64,000 bases of DNA from Chersky-840 sp963811775 (GTDB lineage: Bacteria > Actinomycetota > Acidimicrobiia > Acidimicrobiales > UBA8190), in the NCBI GenBank assembly GCA_963811775.1, contig CAWESO010000001.1, positions 62,001 to 126,000 of the forward strand. The letters are read 5' to 3'. Numbering within the stretch: the first letter of the stretch is position 1; every line of letters begins with the position of its first letter. This document shows positions 36,319-45,994 of this stretch, piece after piece. The notes under the pieces were generated by a model. It ran no database searches and was not told the origin of the DNA. It saw only the letters and a program-made list of their open reading frames with translations. A program made the position numbers and the translations under genes.

Positions 36319-37626
36319 TCACTCGAAGCAGACGAGATGGTAGTCCCGCCCCTTGCGCAGGACGAGGTAGCGGTCGAAGAGCAGGTCCGTTCGACCCAGG
36401 CGCGCCCCGGCCTCCTTCTCGCGGCGGTCGTTGACGGCCACCGCGCCCTGCGTCACGAGGGTGCGGGCCTGGCTCTTCGAGGGGGCCAGGCCGGACTCGA
36501 CCAGCGCGTCGACGATCGAGAGCCCCTCCGTGTCGAGCGTGCTCCGAGCCCGGGTGGAGGTGGGCGTCTCGGCGCACACCTCCAGGAGCAGTTGTTCGTC
36601 CAGGGACGCGAGCCGGCCCGAGTACAGGGCCTGGGCCGCCGACTCGGCGCGCGCCGCCTCGTCCTCGCCGTGCACCAGCGTGCACACGGCGCGCGCCAGC
36701 GTGCGCTGCGCCTCGCGGCGTTCAGGGTGCTGGGCGGTGAGGTCGTCGAGGGAGCGAACGGTGTCGTGGTCGAGGAAGGTGAAGTAGCGCAGGTACGAGC
36801 CCACCATGACGTCCTCGGTGCGGTAGAAGAATTGGTACAGCTGATAGGAGCTCGTGCGACGGGCGTCGAGCCACACCGTCCCGGACTCGGTCTTCCCGAA
36901 CTTCGTCCCGTCCGCCTTGAGCACGAGGGGGGTGGTGAGGCCGTACGCCTCCGCGCGCCGCGCCTTGCGGATGAGCTCGATCCCCATGGTGATGTTGCCC
37001 CACTGGTCGCTCGCGCCCAGTTGCAGCCGACAGCCCTCGTCGTCGAACAGGCGGAGGAAGTCGTAGGCCTGCAGCAGCATGTAGCTGAACTCCGTGAACG
37101 AGATTCCCTGGTCGGGCCGCTCGAGCCGGGCCTTCACCGCCTCCCGGCCCATCATCTGGTTGACGCTGAAGTGCTTGCCCACGTCGCGCAGGAACTCGAT
37201 GGCACCGAGGCGGCCCAGCCACTCCCCGTTGTCGAGCAACAGGGCCTTCGACGGCGCGGCAACGAACCCGTGGCCGAAGTCGATGAGGCGCTCGAGCTGG
37301 GCCCGCATGCCGGCGAGGTTGGCGGCGAGCTCCTCGGCGCTGAGCAGGACGCGCTCTTCGGTCTTTCCGCCCGGATCACCGATGGCACCGGTGCCTCCCC
37401 CGGCCAGGGCGATGGGCCGGTGCCCGGCCTCCTGCAGGCGGCGCAGCATGAGCACCTGGAGCAGGTGCCCGACGTGCAGGCTGTCGGCGGTGGGGTCGAA
37501 GCCGATGTACGCCGTGAGGCGGTCGGCGTCGAGGCGCCCGGGCAGCGTGGGGTCGGTGACCTGGTGGACCAGGCCCCGGAACTCGAGGTCGGCGGCGAGC
37601 GGGACGCGTCGGGGCTCAGATGCCAC
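36319..37626 (-). CDS. tyrS: Tyrosyl-tRNA synthetase
   Basis: TyrRS charges tRNA-Tyr. The class I signature is DSLHVGHLLQVLMLRRLQEA, the tyrosine pocket includes YMLLQAYDFLRLF and QLGASDQWGNITMGIELIRK, and the second signature is LKADGTKFGKTESGTVWLD (KFGKT). A C-terminal S4 RNA-binding domain is present (ALVESGLAPSKSQARTLVTQ). 435 residues, GTG start at 37624-37626 with AAAGG upstream, 20 bases after the SDR stop. It leads several small genes of unknown function. Confidence 0.96.
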   Translation of the reverse strand: MASEPRRVPLAADLEFRGLVHQVTDPTLPGRLDADRLTAYIGFDPTADSLHVGHLLQVLMLRRLQEAGHRPIALAGGGTGAIGDPGGKTEERVLLSAEELAANLAGMRAQLERLIDFGHGFVAAPSKALLLDNGEWLGRLGAIEFLRDVGKHFSVNQMMGREAVKARLERPDQGISFTEFSYMLLQAYDFLRLFDDEGCRLQLGASDQWGNITMGIELIRKARRAEAYGLTTPLVLKADGTKFGKTESGTVWLDARRTSSYQLYQFFYRTEDVMVGSYLRYFTFLDHDTVRSLDDLTAQHPERREAQRTLARAVCTLVHGEDEAARAESAAQALYSGRLASLDEQLLLEVCAETPTSTRARSTLDTEGLSIVDALVESGLAPSKSQARTLVTQGAVAVNDRREKEAGARLGRTDLLFDRYLVLRKGRDYHLVCFE

Positions 37627-37646
37627 GGCCAGAGCCTTTCACGGCG

Positions 37647-38411
37647 TCACACGCCGCCCGAGGGCATGGCCAGGGCCCCCCCGTCGACCACGAGCACGTG
37701 GCCGGTGATCCAGGACGCGGCGTCCGACGCCAGGAACAGCGCGGCGGTGGCGACATCGTCGGGCTCCCCCAGGCGTCGCAGGGGGAGCCGTCTGGCCACG
37801 GCGTCGCCGGCCTGCTCCCACAGGGCCCGGGCGAAGTCGGTGCGGACCAGCCCCGGCGCCAACGCGTTGACCCGCACCCCGGGCCCGAGCTCGCCGGCGA
37901 GCTGACGGGTGAGATGCGCGAGCGCGGCCTTGGTCACGTTGTACCAACCGATGCCGGGCTCCACCGACAGCCCGCCGATCGACGACAGGTTGATGACCGA
38001 GCCACCCTTCGCCGCCAGCGACGCCCGCCACGCGCACTGCGTCCACACGAGCGCCGCTTCCAGGTTGACCTGCACCGTCTTCTCGGCCCGCCCCGAGTCG
38101 ATGTCCATGAGCGGCCCGAAGTAGGGGTTGGTGGCGGCGTTGTTGACGAGCACGTCGAGCGAGCCGAATCGCTCGATGGTGGCCTCGACCGCACCCTGGG
38201 CGGCGTCGGGGTCGCCGACGTTGGCGGCGTACCAGTCCACGTCCCCGGTGAACGACGCCATCGACGCCGCGGCGTCGGCGAGCGCATCGGCCTTGCGCGA
38301 CGACAGCATCACGTCGGCGCCGGCCTCGGCGAACCGGGACGCGATGGCCCGCCCGATGCCGCGTGAACCCCCGGTCACCAGTGCCACCTTGCCGTCGAGC
38401 CGCAGTTCCAT
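37647..38411 (-). CDS. SDR family oxidoreductase
   Basis: A 254-residue classical short-chain dehydrogenase/reductase. NAD(P) site VTGGSRGIGRAIASRFAEAG, LVNNAATNPYFG, the active-site Ser in INLSSIGGLS, and catalytic Tyr-x3-Lys in GWYNVTKAALAHL (YNVTK). The C-terminal ITGHVLVVDGG is typical. The Arg at the end of strand 2 (SSRKADAL) suggests NADP(H). Substrate unknown. TAGGGT eight bases before the ATG, with AAGG, could be its -10. It probably starts the tyrS transcript. Confidence 0.88.
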   Translation of the reverse strand: MELRLDGKVALVTGGSRGIGRAIASRFAEAGADVMLSSRKADALADAAASMASFTGDVDWYAANVGDPDAAQGAVEATIERFGSLDVLVNNAATNPYFGPLMDIDSGRAEKTVQVNLEAALVWTQCAWRASLAAKGGSVINLSSIGGLSVEPGIGWYNVTKAALAHLTRQLAGELGPGVRVNALAPGLVRTDFARALWEQAGDAVARRLPLRRLGEPDDVATAALFLASDAASWITGHVLVVDGGALAMPSGGV

Positions 38412-38528
38412 GGCGCCTTACCCTACGACGGCGCCGCGTCGGCACCCGCCATCGCCCGGCCACGCTGCGGCGCCTCGCGCCCTGCTCGGGGCGGGGGGTG
38501 GATGGGCCGTGGCGGGGTGCCGGACCCG

Positions 38529-38541
38529 TAGGCTCGCGACC
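38529..38541 (+). promoter_or_regulatory. Leaderless-type -10 box for the YyaL-like gene
   Basis: TAGGCT at 38529-38534 is followed by CGCGACC and the ATG at 38542; no ribosome binding site is present. Confidence 0.5.
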
Positions 38542-40578
38542 ATGAACCGACTGGCCTCGGAGACCAGCCCCTACCTCCGCCAGCATGCGCAGAACCCGGT
38601 GGACTGGTACCCGTGGGGCGACGAGGCCTTCGAGCGCGCCCGGGCCGAGGACCGCCCCGTGTTCTTGTCGGTGGGCTACTCCGCGTGCCACTGGTGCCAC
38701 GTCATGGCGCATGAGTCCTTCGAGGACGAGCAGGTCGCCAAGGAGCTCAACGCCCGTTTCGTCTCGGTCAAGGTCGACCGCGAGGAGCGACCCGACGTCG
38801 ACGCCGTCTACATGGAGGCCGTGCAGGCCATGACGGGGAGCGGGGGGTGGCCCATGACGGTGTTCCTCACCCCCGACGGCCGGCCGTTCTTCGGCGGCAC
38901 CTACTTCCCCCCGCGCGACGGCCACGGCATGCCCGGCTTCCGACGGGTGCTCGACGCCGTCGACGACGCCTGGAGCAACCGCCGGGACGAGGTGGACCAA
39001 CAGGCCGACGCGCTGGCCGACGCCATCAGCCGCCGCACGACGCTGCCTTCGGAATTCGTGCCCGGCGACGCCACCGCGGCCGGACCGGGCGCGGACGCCG
39101 CCGCGCTCTTGGAGGCGGCCGTCGCCGAGCTCTCGGCGCGCTTCGACGGGCAATGGGGCGGGTTCGGCGCCGCTCCGAAGTTCCCCCAGCCCCAACTCGT
39201 CGAGCTGTGCCTGCGGCACCACCGCGCCACGGGCGAGGCGCGCTCGCTGGCCATGGCCACGACGACGCTCGGCGCCATGGCGGCGGGGGGGATCTACGAC
39301 CACGTGGGCGGCGGTTTCTCGCGCTACTCCACCGACGCCTCGTGGACGGTGCCGCACTTCGAGAAGATGCTCTACGACCAGGCCGGGCTGGTGCGGAGCT
39401 TCCTGCACGCCTGGCTCGTGACCCGCGACGAGCGGTGGGTCCAGGTGGTCGAGGAGACCGTCGGCTACGTCCTGCGCGAGCTGCGCTCCCCCGCCGGGGG
39501 GTTGTACTCGGCCCAGGACGCCGACTCCGAAGGCGAAGAGGGCCGCTTCTACGTGTGGACCCAGGCCGAGTTCGAGTCCACCCTGGGTTCCGACGCGCCG
39601 GCGTGCGCCACGGAGTGGTACGGGGTCACCGCCACGGGCAACTTCGAGGGACGCAACATCCTGCGCCGTCCGCCCGGTGCGGACCTCGCCCGGCCCCCCG
39701 AGGTCGAGGAGGCCCGCCACCGGCTGTTCACGGCGCGCGCCACGTGGGTCCACCCCGGGCTCGACGACAAGGTGCTCACGGAGTGGAACGCCATGTTCGG
39801 CTCCTCCCTGGCCGAAGCGGCCGCCGCGACCGGACGCGACGACTGGGCCGAGGCGGCGCTGGCGGTGGGCGAGTTCCTCTTCACCGAGGCCCGCCAGCCC
39901 CGCACCGGGCGGTGGCTGCGTTCGTGGCAGGACGGCCGGGCCCGTCACCTGGCCTATGCCGGTGACTACGCGTGGCTCGTCGACTTCTTCACCCGGCTGG
40001 CCGAGCTGACCGGACGACCGGTGTGGCTCGCCCGGGCCACGGAGGTGGCGCGCGCCATGCTCGAGCTCTTCGCCGGGGACGGGCCGCTGCTGGGCACCAC
40101 CGGGAGCGACGCGCCCCCGCTGCTCGTCCGCACCGTGGACATCCTCGACGGTGCGGTCCCCTCGGCCAACAGCGTGGCCGCCACCGCCCTGCTCCGCCTG
40201 GGCGCGCTCGCCGCCGACGACGAGATGGCCGACGCCGGTGACACCCTCGTGCGCACCCTGGCCGCTGTCGCCCGGGAGCATCCGTTGGCCTGCGCCAACA
40301 CCATCGCCGCCTGCGAGCTGGCGGGCGGGGGCGTCACCGAGGTCGTCATCACCGGGGAGCGCCCCGACCTCCTCGCCGCGACCAGGGCGCGCTTCGAGCC
40401 GACCGTGGTCGTGGCGTGGGGGGAGCCCACCGACAGCGCGCTGTGGGCCGGGCGCGACGACGGGTACGCCTTCGTGTGCCGACGCTTCGTGTGCCGGGCC
40501 CCGGCCGCCACCGCGTCCGACCTCGACCAGCGCCTCGACGAGGAGCTCCCCTCGGGCCGCACCACGGCGGGCCGATGA
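38542..40578 (+). CDS. YyaL/SSP411-like thioredoxin-fold and glycosidase-fold protein (DUF255)
   Basis: A 678-residue protein. The N-terminal thioredoxin-like domain reads LASETSPYLRQHAQNPVDWY, then FLSVGYSACHWCHVMAHESF with the CxxC at about residues 52-55, and GSGGWPMTVFLTPDGRPFFG. The rest is an (alpha/alpha)6 barrel like six-hairpin glycosidases (QWGGFGAAPKFPQPQLVELC, YDHVGGGFSRYSTDASWTVP, HFEKMLYDQAGLVRSFLHAW). The family is widespread but its function is not settled. The TGA overlaps the next ATG as ATGA. Confidence 0.9.
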   Translation: MNRLASETSPYLRQHAQNPVDWYPWGDEAFERARAEDRPVFLSVGYSACHWCHVMAHESFEDEQVAKELNARFVSVKVDREERPDVDAVYMEAVQAMTGSGGWPMTVFLTPDGRPFFGGTYFPPRDGHGMPGFRRVLDAVDDAWSNRRDEVDQQADALADAISRRTTLPSEFVPGDATAAGPGADAAALLEAAVAELSARFDGQWGGFGAAPKFPQPQLVELCLRHHRATGEARSLAMATTTLGAMAAGGIYDHVGGGFSRYSTDASWTVPHFEKMLYDQAGLVRSFLHAWLVTRDERWVQVVEETVGYVLRELRSPAGGLYSAQDADSEGEEGRFYVWTQAEFESTLGSDAPACATEWYGVTATGNFEGRNILRRPPGADLARPPEVEEARHRLFTARATWVHPGLDDKVLTEWNAMFGSSLAEAAAATGRDDWAEAALAVGEFLFTEARQPRTGRWLRSWQDGRARHLAYAGDYAWLVDFFTRLAELTGRPVWLARATEVARAMLELFAGDGPLLGTTGSDAPPLLVRTVDILDGAVPSANSVAATALLRLGALAADDEMADAGDTLVRTLAAVAREHPLACANTIAACELAGGGVTEVVITGERPDLLAATRARFEPTVVVAWGEPTDSALWAGRDDGYAFVCRRFVCRAPAATASDLDQRLDEELPSGRTTAGR

Positions 40579-41303
40579 CGACGCACGCCCAGGTCGGCGC
40601 CCCGGGGCCCCACGAGAGCGACGGCGACGCCCGCCGGGGCCTGCGGCGCCGAGGGCGGTTGCCCACCCAGGCCCCGGGCACGCACCGGTGCATGGTCCTG
40701 GCCTGCACCGCCGAGGACACCACGGCCGTCGACCTCGAGACGGGTGCCATCGTCCGCCTGAGGATCGAGTGGGGCGAGGACAACGAGCCCACCCTCGCCC
40801 CCCTCGAGGTCGTGGACGCGCGGTGGGCCGAGGACCCCGAGCGCGACGACCTGGCACAGCCCGAGGCCGTGACCGTCACCGGCGTCCCGGTCGCGCTGGG
40901 CTCGGTCGGGGGCAGACGGGCGCGCCGGGTGCTGCGCGACGTGGCCCTCCCCCCGCAGCCCCAGCTGCTGGGTTTTCCGGGCTCGTCCGCCCCGTACTGG
41001 GAGTTTCGCGGCATGCGCCCGTCGGTGGCGGTGGTGGTCCCGAGCCGGGGGCCGGTGGTCTTCCGGCGGCGCGAGGACGACACGCTGTGGGCGCGCTTCG
41101 GCTGGCCTCGCAGCGACAACTGGCTCCCGATGGAGGACCGCCGGGTCGCGGCCGCGCTGCACAGAGCACGGCGCGACAAGCTCTCGGGCAAGGACCTCGA
41201 AGGCGCCCTCGGCTTCCGCCCCCACTTCCTCGTGGTCGTGCTCAGCCGGCCGCGCGACGGTCACTGCTACAAGACGGTGGCGGCGTTGCTCCCCCGGCCC
41301 TGA
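40575..41303 (+). CDS. Conserved hypothetical protein
   Basis: A 242-residue protein coupled to the YyaL-like gene by an ATGA overlap. It contains beta-rich stretches (LACTAEDTTAVDLETGAIVR, YWEFRGMRPSVAVVVPSRGP, VFRRREDDTLWARFGWPRSD) and ends FRPHFLVVVLSRPRDGHCYK. I do not recognise the family. The overlap suggests joint function with the upstream enzyme. Confidence 0.65.
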   Translation: MTTHAQVGAPGPHESDGDARRGLRRRGRLPTQAPGTHRCMVLACTAEDTTAVDLETGAIVRLRIEWGEDNEPTLAPLEVVDARWAEDPERDDLAQPEAVTVTGVPVALGSVGGRRARRVLRDVALPPQPQLLGFPGSSAPYWEFRGMRPSVAVVVPSRGPVVFRRREDDTLWARFGWPRSDNWLPMEDRRVAAALHRARRDKLSGKDLEGALGFRPHFLVVVLSRPRDGHCYKTVAALLPRP

Positions 41304-41378
41304 GGGGGCGCGCGTCAGCGGCGCGGTGCGGCGGCGCAGACCCCGGCGCGGTGCGCGTCGGGCACGACGTGGTGCTAG

Positions 41379-42071
41379 CTAGGCGCGAGCCGCCTTGCCC
41401 GCCGCCAGGCGGCCTGACGCCAGGTCCTCGGCCATGGCCCATCCGAAGGCGACGAGCCTGTCCTCGCGCTTGAGGTTCAGGCCCGAGAACAGCGCGGCCA
41501 CCTCGTCGGCGGGGACCTTCACCTTGGGCCCGCCCAGGTCGAGCGCGCCCGCCGTCGAACCGTCGCCGGCGAGGATGAAGCTGCGGTCGTCGATCCGACC
41601 CTCGGCACCGAAGCGCTTGGCCAGGCGCCGGCCCCAGGCCCGCTCCTCGCCCGAGGCCTTGTGGCCCGGGCGCGGCACCACGTCGGCCAGGCCGACGAAG
41701 GAGTTGTACCCCTCGCTCGATGCCAGGCGGGTGCCGACCAGGACGTCCTCGTCGGGGAAGGCCAGCAGGGCCCGGCGGTACTGGTCGCCGAGGAGGAGGC
41801 GCATGGCCTGCTCGGCCTTGACCGTCCGGTCGACGGTCGCCACCCCGACGAGCAGCGACGGCGTCCCGCCGATGCGCTCCAGGGTGGAGAACGAGTACCC
41901 ACGCAGCTTGTTCCCCTCGCGGGCCAGGCTCACGAGGACCCATTCCTCGCATTGCTTCGAGAGGAAGCCGATGTCGAATCCCGGGGCGCGGTCGACGCAC
42001 AGGTCGGCCATCTCGGCCAGCTCGGCATCGCTCAGCGCTGTGCAGTCCTTGGTTCCGACCTCAAACGGCAT
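41379..42071 (-). CDS. Conserved hypothetical protein
   Basis: A 230-residue protein: FDIGFLSKQCEEWVLVSLAR, KLRGYSFSTLERIGGTPSLL, YRRALLAFPDEDVLVGTRLA, YNSFVGLADVVPRPGHKASG and a C-terminal DEVAALFSGLNLKREDRLVA. The LRGYSF...GGTPSLLVGVATV portion has the look of a GNAT-like fold but lacks a clear acetyl-CoA loop. No function assigned. GGAG lies six bases before the ATG. The stop is TAG inside a CTAGCTAG palindrome. Confidence 0.65.
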   Translation of the reverse strand: MPFEVGTKDCTALSDAELAEMADLCVDRAPGFDIGFLSKQCEEWVLVSLAREGNKLRGYSFSTLERIGGTPSLLVGVATVDRTVKAEQAMRLLLGDQYRRALLAFPDEDVLVGTRLASSEGYNSFVGLADVVPRPGHKASGEERAWGRRLAKRFGAEGRIDDRSFILAGDGSTAGALDLGGPKVKVPADEVAALFSGLNLKREDRLVAFGWAMAEDLASGRLAAGKAARA

Positions 42072-42254
42072 GGCCTGCTCCGTGCTCGTCCAGCTGTCCC
42101 GGCGTCCCGTCGAGTGGTTCGGGCGATGGCAGGGCCAAGGTCCTCATCGGCTCGGGGGATATCCACCAGGATACGGGACGCGGGCGCCCCCGGCCCACTC
42201 GACATGCCCGTGCCCTGCCCGACCGCAGGTCGCGGGGCCTGTCGGCGTCGCCGA

Positions 42255-45200
42255 TCAGGCCACGATGACGCTCGGGCCGAGGAGCATGCGCAGCTCCCCG
42301 AGGAGCCCGCGCCGGCTGTCCACGTTGAATTCGGCCGGAAGGCGCAGCACCGACTGGCCCACGTGGAGGAACACCGGCTCGTCGCCGGGGTGCTCCGATA
42401 GCAGCTGCTTGAGCCGGTCCACCACGGGGTCCGTGAGCACGCCGAGGGGCAGCTCGACCCGCAGCTCGCCCACCCCGTCGGCGGCCAGCTGGGGGCGATG
42501 GGCCTCCATGCACACCAGCTTGACCTGGTCGTCCCGGGTGTCGAGCCGGCCCCGCACGATGAACACGGCGTCGTCGGCGAGCAGCGCCCCGATCTCGGCC
42601 ATGGTCTTCGGGAACACGAAGACCTCGATCGACGCCCGGAGGTCCTCGAGGACGAACGTGGCCATGAGCTCGCCGCGCTTGGTGTAGCGCCGGACCAGCC
42701 CCGTCACCACCCCCCCGATGGTCCGGACCTGGCCGTCGCGGCCCGAGCCGTCCCCCAGCCCGTCGTCGAGGTCCTTCACGTCGGCGATCGAGCAGTCGGT
42801 GAGCCGGGACACGGCGGCCTCGAAGCCCCGCAGGGGGTGGTCGCTCACGTACAGGCCCAGCATCTCCTTCTCGAAGGCGAGGCGCTGGGTCTTGGCGAAC
42901 TCGGAGTCCGGCACCGGCACGCGCGGGTCGCCGTAGCCCACGGACTCGGCACCGCCGTCGGGGTCGCCGAACCCCTCGAGGGTCGAGAACAGCGTCGAGA
43001 TGCCGGCCTGCTCCTCGCGCCGGCGCTCCAGGGTCCGGTCCACGATCTCTTCGAACACGAGGCACAGACCCTGGCGGGGATGCTCCAGGGAGTCGAACGC
43101 GCCCGACTTGATGAGCGACTCCATGGTCCGCTTGTTGAGCACCACCGGGTCCACGCGTTGGCAGAAATCGTAGACGTCGGTGAACGGGCCGTTGGCCTCG
43201 CGGTCGGCCACGATCCGGTCCACCAGGCTCTCGCCCACGTTGCGCACGGCGGCGAGGCCGAACACGATCCGATGGGCGCCGTCGTCGCCGACCAGCGGGG
43301 TGAACTCCGCAGCGGAGCGGTTGACGTCGGGGACGAGCACCTCGATGCCGAGCGTCCGGCACTCGCCGAGATAGATGGCGGTCTTGTCCTTGTCGTCTTT
43401 GACCGACGTCAGCAACGCCGCGAAGTACTCCACGGGGTAATGGGCCTTGAGCCACGCCGTCTGGTAGGCCACGAGGCCGTAGCCGTAGGAGTGGGACTTG
43501 TTGAAGGCGTAGTCGGCGAAGGGCTCGATGATGTCGAACAGCTGCGTCCCGAGCACGGCGCCATAGCCGTTGTGCTCACAGCCGGCCACGAACTTCTCGC
43601 GCTCGGCCTGGATCATCTTGCGGATCTTCTTCCCGCACGCCTTGCGGAGGTTGTCGGCCTCCTCGAGGGTGTAGCCGGCGAAGCGCTGGGCCACCCGCAT
43701 CACCGACTCCTGGTACAGCATCAGCCCGTAGGTGTCGCCCAGGATCGCCTCCATGTCGGGGTGGAGGTACGACAGCTGCTTGCGCCCGTTCTTGAGCTCC
43801 GGGTAGTCGCGGTGCATGTTGGCGGCCATGGGCCCGGGCCGGTACAGCGCCACCAGGGCGGCCACGTCGTCGAACGAGGTCGGGGCGAGGGCACGCATGG
43901 TGGAGCGCATGGCGCCGCCTTCGAGCTGGAAGACGCCGATCGAGTCGCCCCGCCGGAGCATGGCGAAGACGTCGGGGTCGTCGAGGGGGACGGCGTCGAT
44001 GTCGGGGCGCTCGCCCTGGGTGGCCTGCACCAGGTCGAGGGCCCGCTCCATGACCGACAGGTTGCGCAACCCGAGGAAGTCCATCTTGAGCAGTCCGAGC
44101 TCCTCCACGCCGTGCATCTCGTACTGCGTGACGATGGGGGCCTCGGCCGGGTTCTGGCCGCTCTCGGGCTTGCGCTGGATGGGCAGGTACTCGGTGAGCG
44201 GCTCCTTGGTGATGACCACCGCCGCGGCGTGGATGCCGTCTTGGCGCCGCAGGCCCTCGAGGCCCTTGGCCACGTCGATGACGCGCCGGGCCTCGTCGTC
44301 GGTGGCGTACATCTCGCGCAGTCCCTGGGCCGTGGCGTACCCGTCGTCGAACCCGTCGATGCGGTCGAGACAGGCCCGCAGCGGCGTGTCGCGGCCCATG
44401 ATGAGCGGCGGCATCGCCTTGGCGATGCGGTCCCCCACCAGATACGGGTAGCCGAGGACACGCGCCGCGTCGCGCACCGCCGCTCGCGCCTTGATGGTCG
44501 AGAAGGTCACGATCTGGGCCACGCGGTCGGCCCCGTAGCGCTCGGTGGCGTAGCGGATCATCTCGCCCCGGTAGCGCTCGTCGAAGTCCATGTCGATGTC
44601 GGGCATCTGCTTGCGCCCGGGGTTCAAGAAGCGCTCGAACAGTAGGTCGTACTTGATGGGGTCGAGGTCCACGATCCCGAGGCAGTACGCCACGCAGCAC
44701 CCTGCGGCCGAGCCCCGCCCCGGGCCCACTCGGATCCCGCTCTCCCGGGCGTGGCGGATCAGGTCCCACACGACGAGGAAGTAGGCCGAGAACCCCATGC
44801 TGGCGATCACGCCGAGCTCGTAGTCGATGCGCTCGCGCACCGGGCCGGGCAGTGACGACCCGTAGCGGGACTCCGCCCCGGTCAGGGTCAGCTGGCGGAG
44901 ATAGGCGTCGGCGCGCTGCTCGTAGGTGGCGCCGCGGAACTCTGCGGGCACGGGGAATTCGGGCAGCGCGTTGACGCCGAACTCGATCTCGACGTTGGCC
45001 CGCTCCGCGATGAGCAGCGTGTTGTCGCACGCTTCGGGGATCTCGCCGAACAGGGCGCGCATCTCGGCCGCCGACTTCAGGTAGTGCTCCTCGCCCTCGA
45101 ATTTGAACCGCTTGGGGTCGTCGATGAGGGCGCCCGTCTGCACGCACAGCAACGCGTCGTGCGCCACCGAGTCCTCGCGGTGCGTGTAGTGGCTGTCGTT

Positions 45201-45860
45201 GGTGGCGAGGAGGGGGGCCCCGAGCTGGCGGGCCACGCGCACCAGGGCGGGATTGGTGCGGGCCTGCTGGGGCAGGCCGTGGTCCTGGAGCTCCACGAAG
45301 AGGTTGTCGCGCCCGAACACGTCCTGGAGCCGACCGGCGAGCTTCAGGGCGCGCTCCTCGTCGTCGGCCAGCAGGGCCTGGAGCACGACGCCGCCGAGGC
45401 ATCCGGTGGTGGCGATGATCCCGTCGTGGTGGCGCTCGAGGAGCTCCCAGTCGACGCGGGGCTTGTAGTAGTAGCCCTCGAGGTACGCCGCCGACGACAG
45501 CTTCAGGAGGTTGCGGTACCCCTCGGTGGTCTCGGCCAGCAGCGTCAGGTGGTAGTAGAGCTTCTCGCCCCCCTCGACGTCGCCGCCGGTGTCGTCGACC
45601 TTGCCCCGGCGCACGGGGCGCTCGTGGCGCGACTCCCCCGCCATGTAGGCCTCGGTGCCGATGACGGGGTTGATGCCCGCGTTGCGGCACGCGGCGTAGA
45701 AGTCGAGCACCCCGTACATGTTCCCGTGGTCGGTGATCCCGAGGGCCGGCTGCCCGTCGGCCACCGCCGCGGCCACGAGGTCGTCGAGCCGGGACGCGCC
45801 GTCGAGCATCGAGTACTCGGTGTGGGTGTGCAGATGGGTGAACGATCCCGTGGCGGCCAT
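42255..45860 (-). CDS. dnaE: DNA polymerase III alpha subunit
   Basis: The replicative polymerase, 1201 residues, normal for actinobacterial DnaE1. The PHP domain starts FTHLHTHTEYSMLDGASRLD and has ALGITDHGNMYGVLDFY. The palm carries catalytic aspartates in RKQMPDIDMDFDERYRGEMI. The fingers contain FAGYTLEEADNLRKACGKK and FNKSHSYGYGLVAYQTAWLK. The C-terminal OB domain is IGGVVTGLVRRYTKRGELMA then VLEDLRASIEVFVFPKTMAE. GAGGAGG lies seven bases before the ATG. A hairpin at 45928-45953 separates it from bpa. Confidence 0.97.
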   Translation of the reverse strand: MAATGSFTHLHTHTEYSMLDGASRLDDLVAAAVADGQPALGITDHGNMYGVLDFYAACRNAGINPVIGTEAYMAGESRHERPVRRGKVDDTGGDVEGGEKLYYHLTLLAETTEGYRNLLKLSSAAYLEGYYYKPRVDWELLERHHDGIIATTGCLGGVVLQALLADDEERALKLAGRLQDVFGRDNLFVELQDHGLPQQARTNPALVRVARQLGAPLLATNDSHYTHREDSVAHDALLCVQTGALIDDPKRFKFEGEEHYLKSAAEMRALFGEIPEACDNTLLIAERANVEIEFGVNALPEFPVPAEFRGATYEQRADAYLRQLTLTGAESRYGSSLPGPVRERIDYELGVIASMGFSAYFLVVWDLIRHARESGIRVGPGRGSAAGCCVAYCLGIVDLDPIKYDLLFERFLNPGRKQMPDIDMDFDERYRGEMIRYATERYGADRVAQIVTFSTIKARAAVRDAARVLGYPYLVGDRIAKAMPPLIMGRDTPLRACLDRIDGFDDGYATAQGLREMYATDDEARRVIDVAKGLEGLRRQDGIHAAAVVITKEPLTEYLPIQRKPESGQNPAEAPIVTQYEMHGVEELGLLKMDFLGLRNLSVMERALDLVQATQGERPDIDAVPLDDPDVFAMLRRGDSIGVFQLEGGAMRSTMRALAPTSFDDVAALVALYRPGPMAANMHRDYPELKNGRKQLSYLHPDMEAILGDTYGLMLYQESVMRVAQRFAGYTLEEADNLRKACGKKIRKMIQAEREKFVAGCEHNGYGAVLGTQLFDIIEPFADYAFNKSHSYGYGLVAYQTAWLKAHYPVEYFAALLTSVKDDKDKTAIYLGECRTLGIEVLVPDVNRSAAEFTPLVGDDGAHRIVFGLAAVRNVGESLVDRIVADREANGPFTDVYDFCQRVDPVVLNKRTMESLIKSGAFDSLEHPRQGLCLVFEEIVDRTLERRREEQAGISTLFSTLEGFGDPDGGAESVGYGDPRVPVPDSEFAKTQRLAFEKEMLGLYVSDHPLRGFEAAVSRLTDCSIADVKDLDDGLGDGSGRDGQVRTIGGVVTGLVRRYTKRGELMATFVLEDLRASIEVFVFPKTMAEIGALLADDAVFIVRGRLDTRDDQVKLVCMEAHRPQLAADGVGELRVELPLGVLTDPVVDRLKQLLSEHPGDEPVFLHVGQSVLRLPAEFNVDSRRGLLGELRMLLGPSVIVA

Positions 45861-45927
45861 GAGCCGTCCTCCTCGGCGGCGTCGCGTCTACGGCTGAGGG
45901 CCCCCTGGAAGCGCCAGCCCGCTGAGC

Positions 45928-45953
45928 CCACAAGGCTGTCCCCAGCCCTGTGG
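45928..45953 (-). terminator. Stem-loop between bpa and dnaE
   Basis: On the minus strand CCACAGGGCTG pairs with CAGCCTTGTGG over 11 positions (one G-U) around a GGGA loop. It lies after the bpa stop and before the dnaE ribosome binding site. A U-run is missing, so it may be a terminator without a tail or a dnaE leader structure. Confidence 0.45.
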
Positions 45954-45994
45954 AGAATCACAGCGTTGTCATTCGGCCCTGACGATACCAGCCC

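Noticed and set aside
41304..41378. RNA gene or terminator in the gap after the 242-aa protein
   Set aside because: The 75 bases are GC-rich without a stable perfect stem or a tRNA-like pattern; only the CTAGCTAG palindrome at the next stop stands out.
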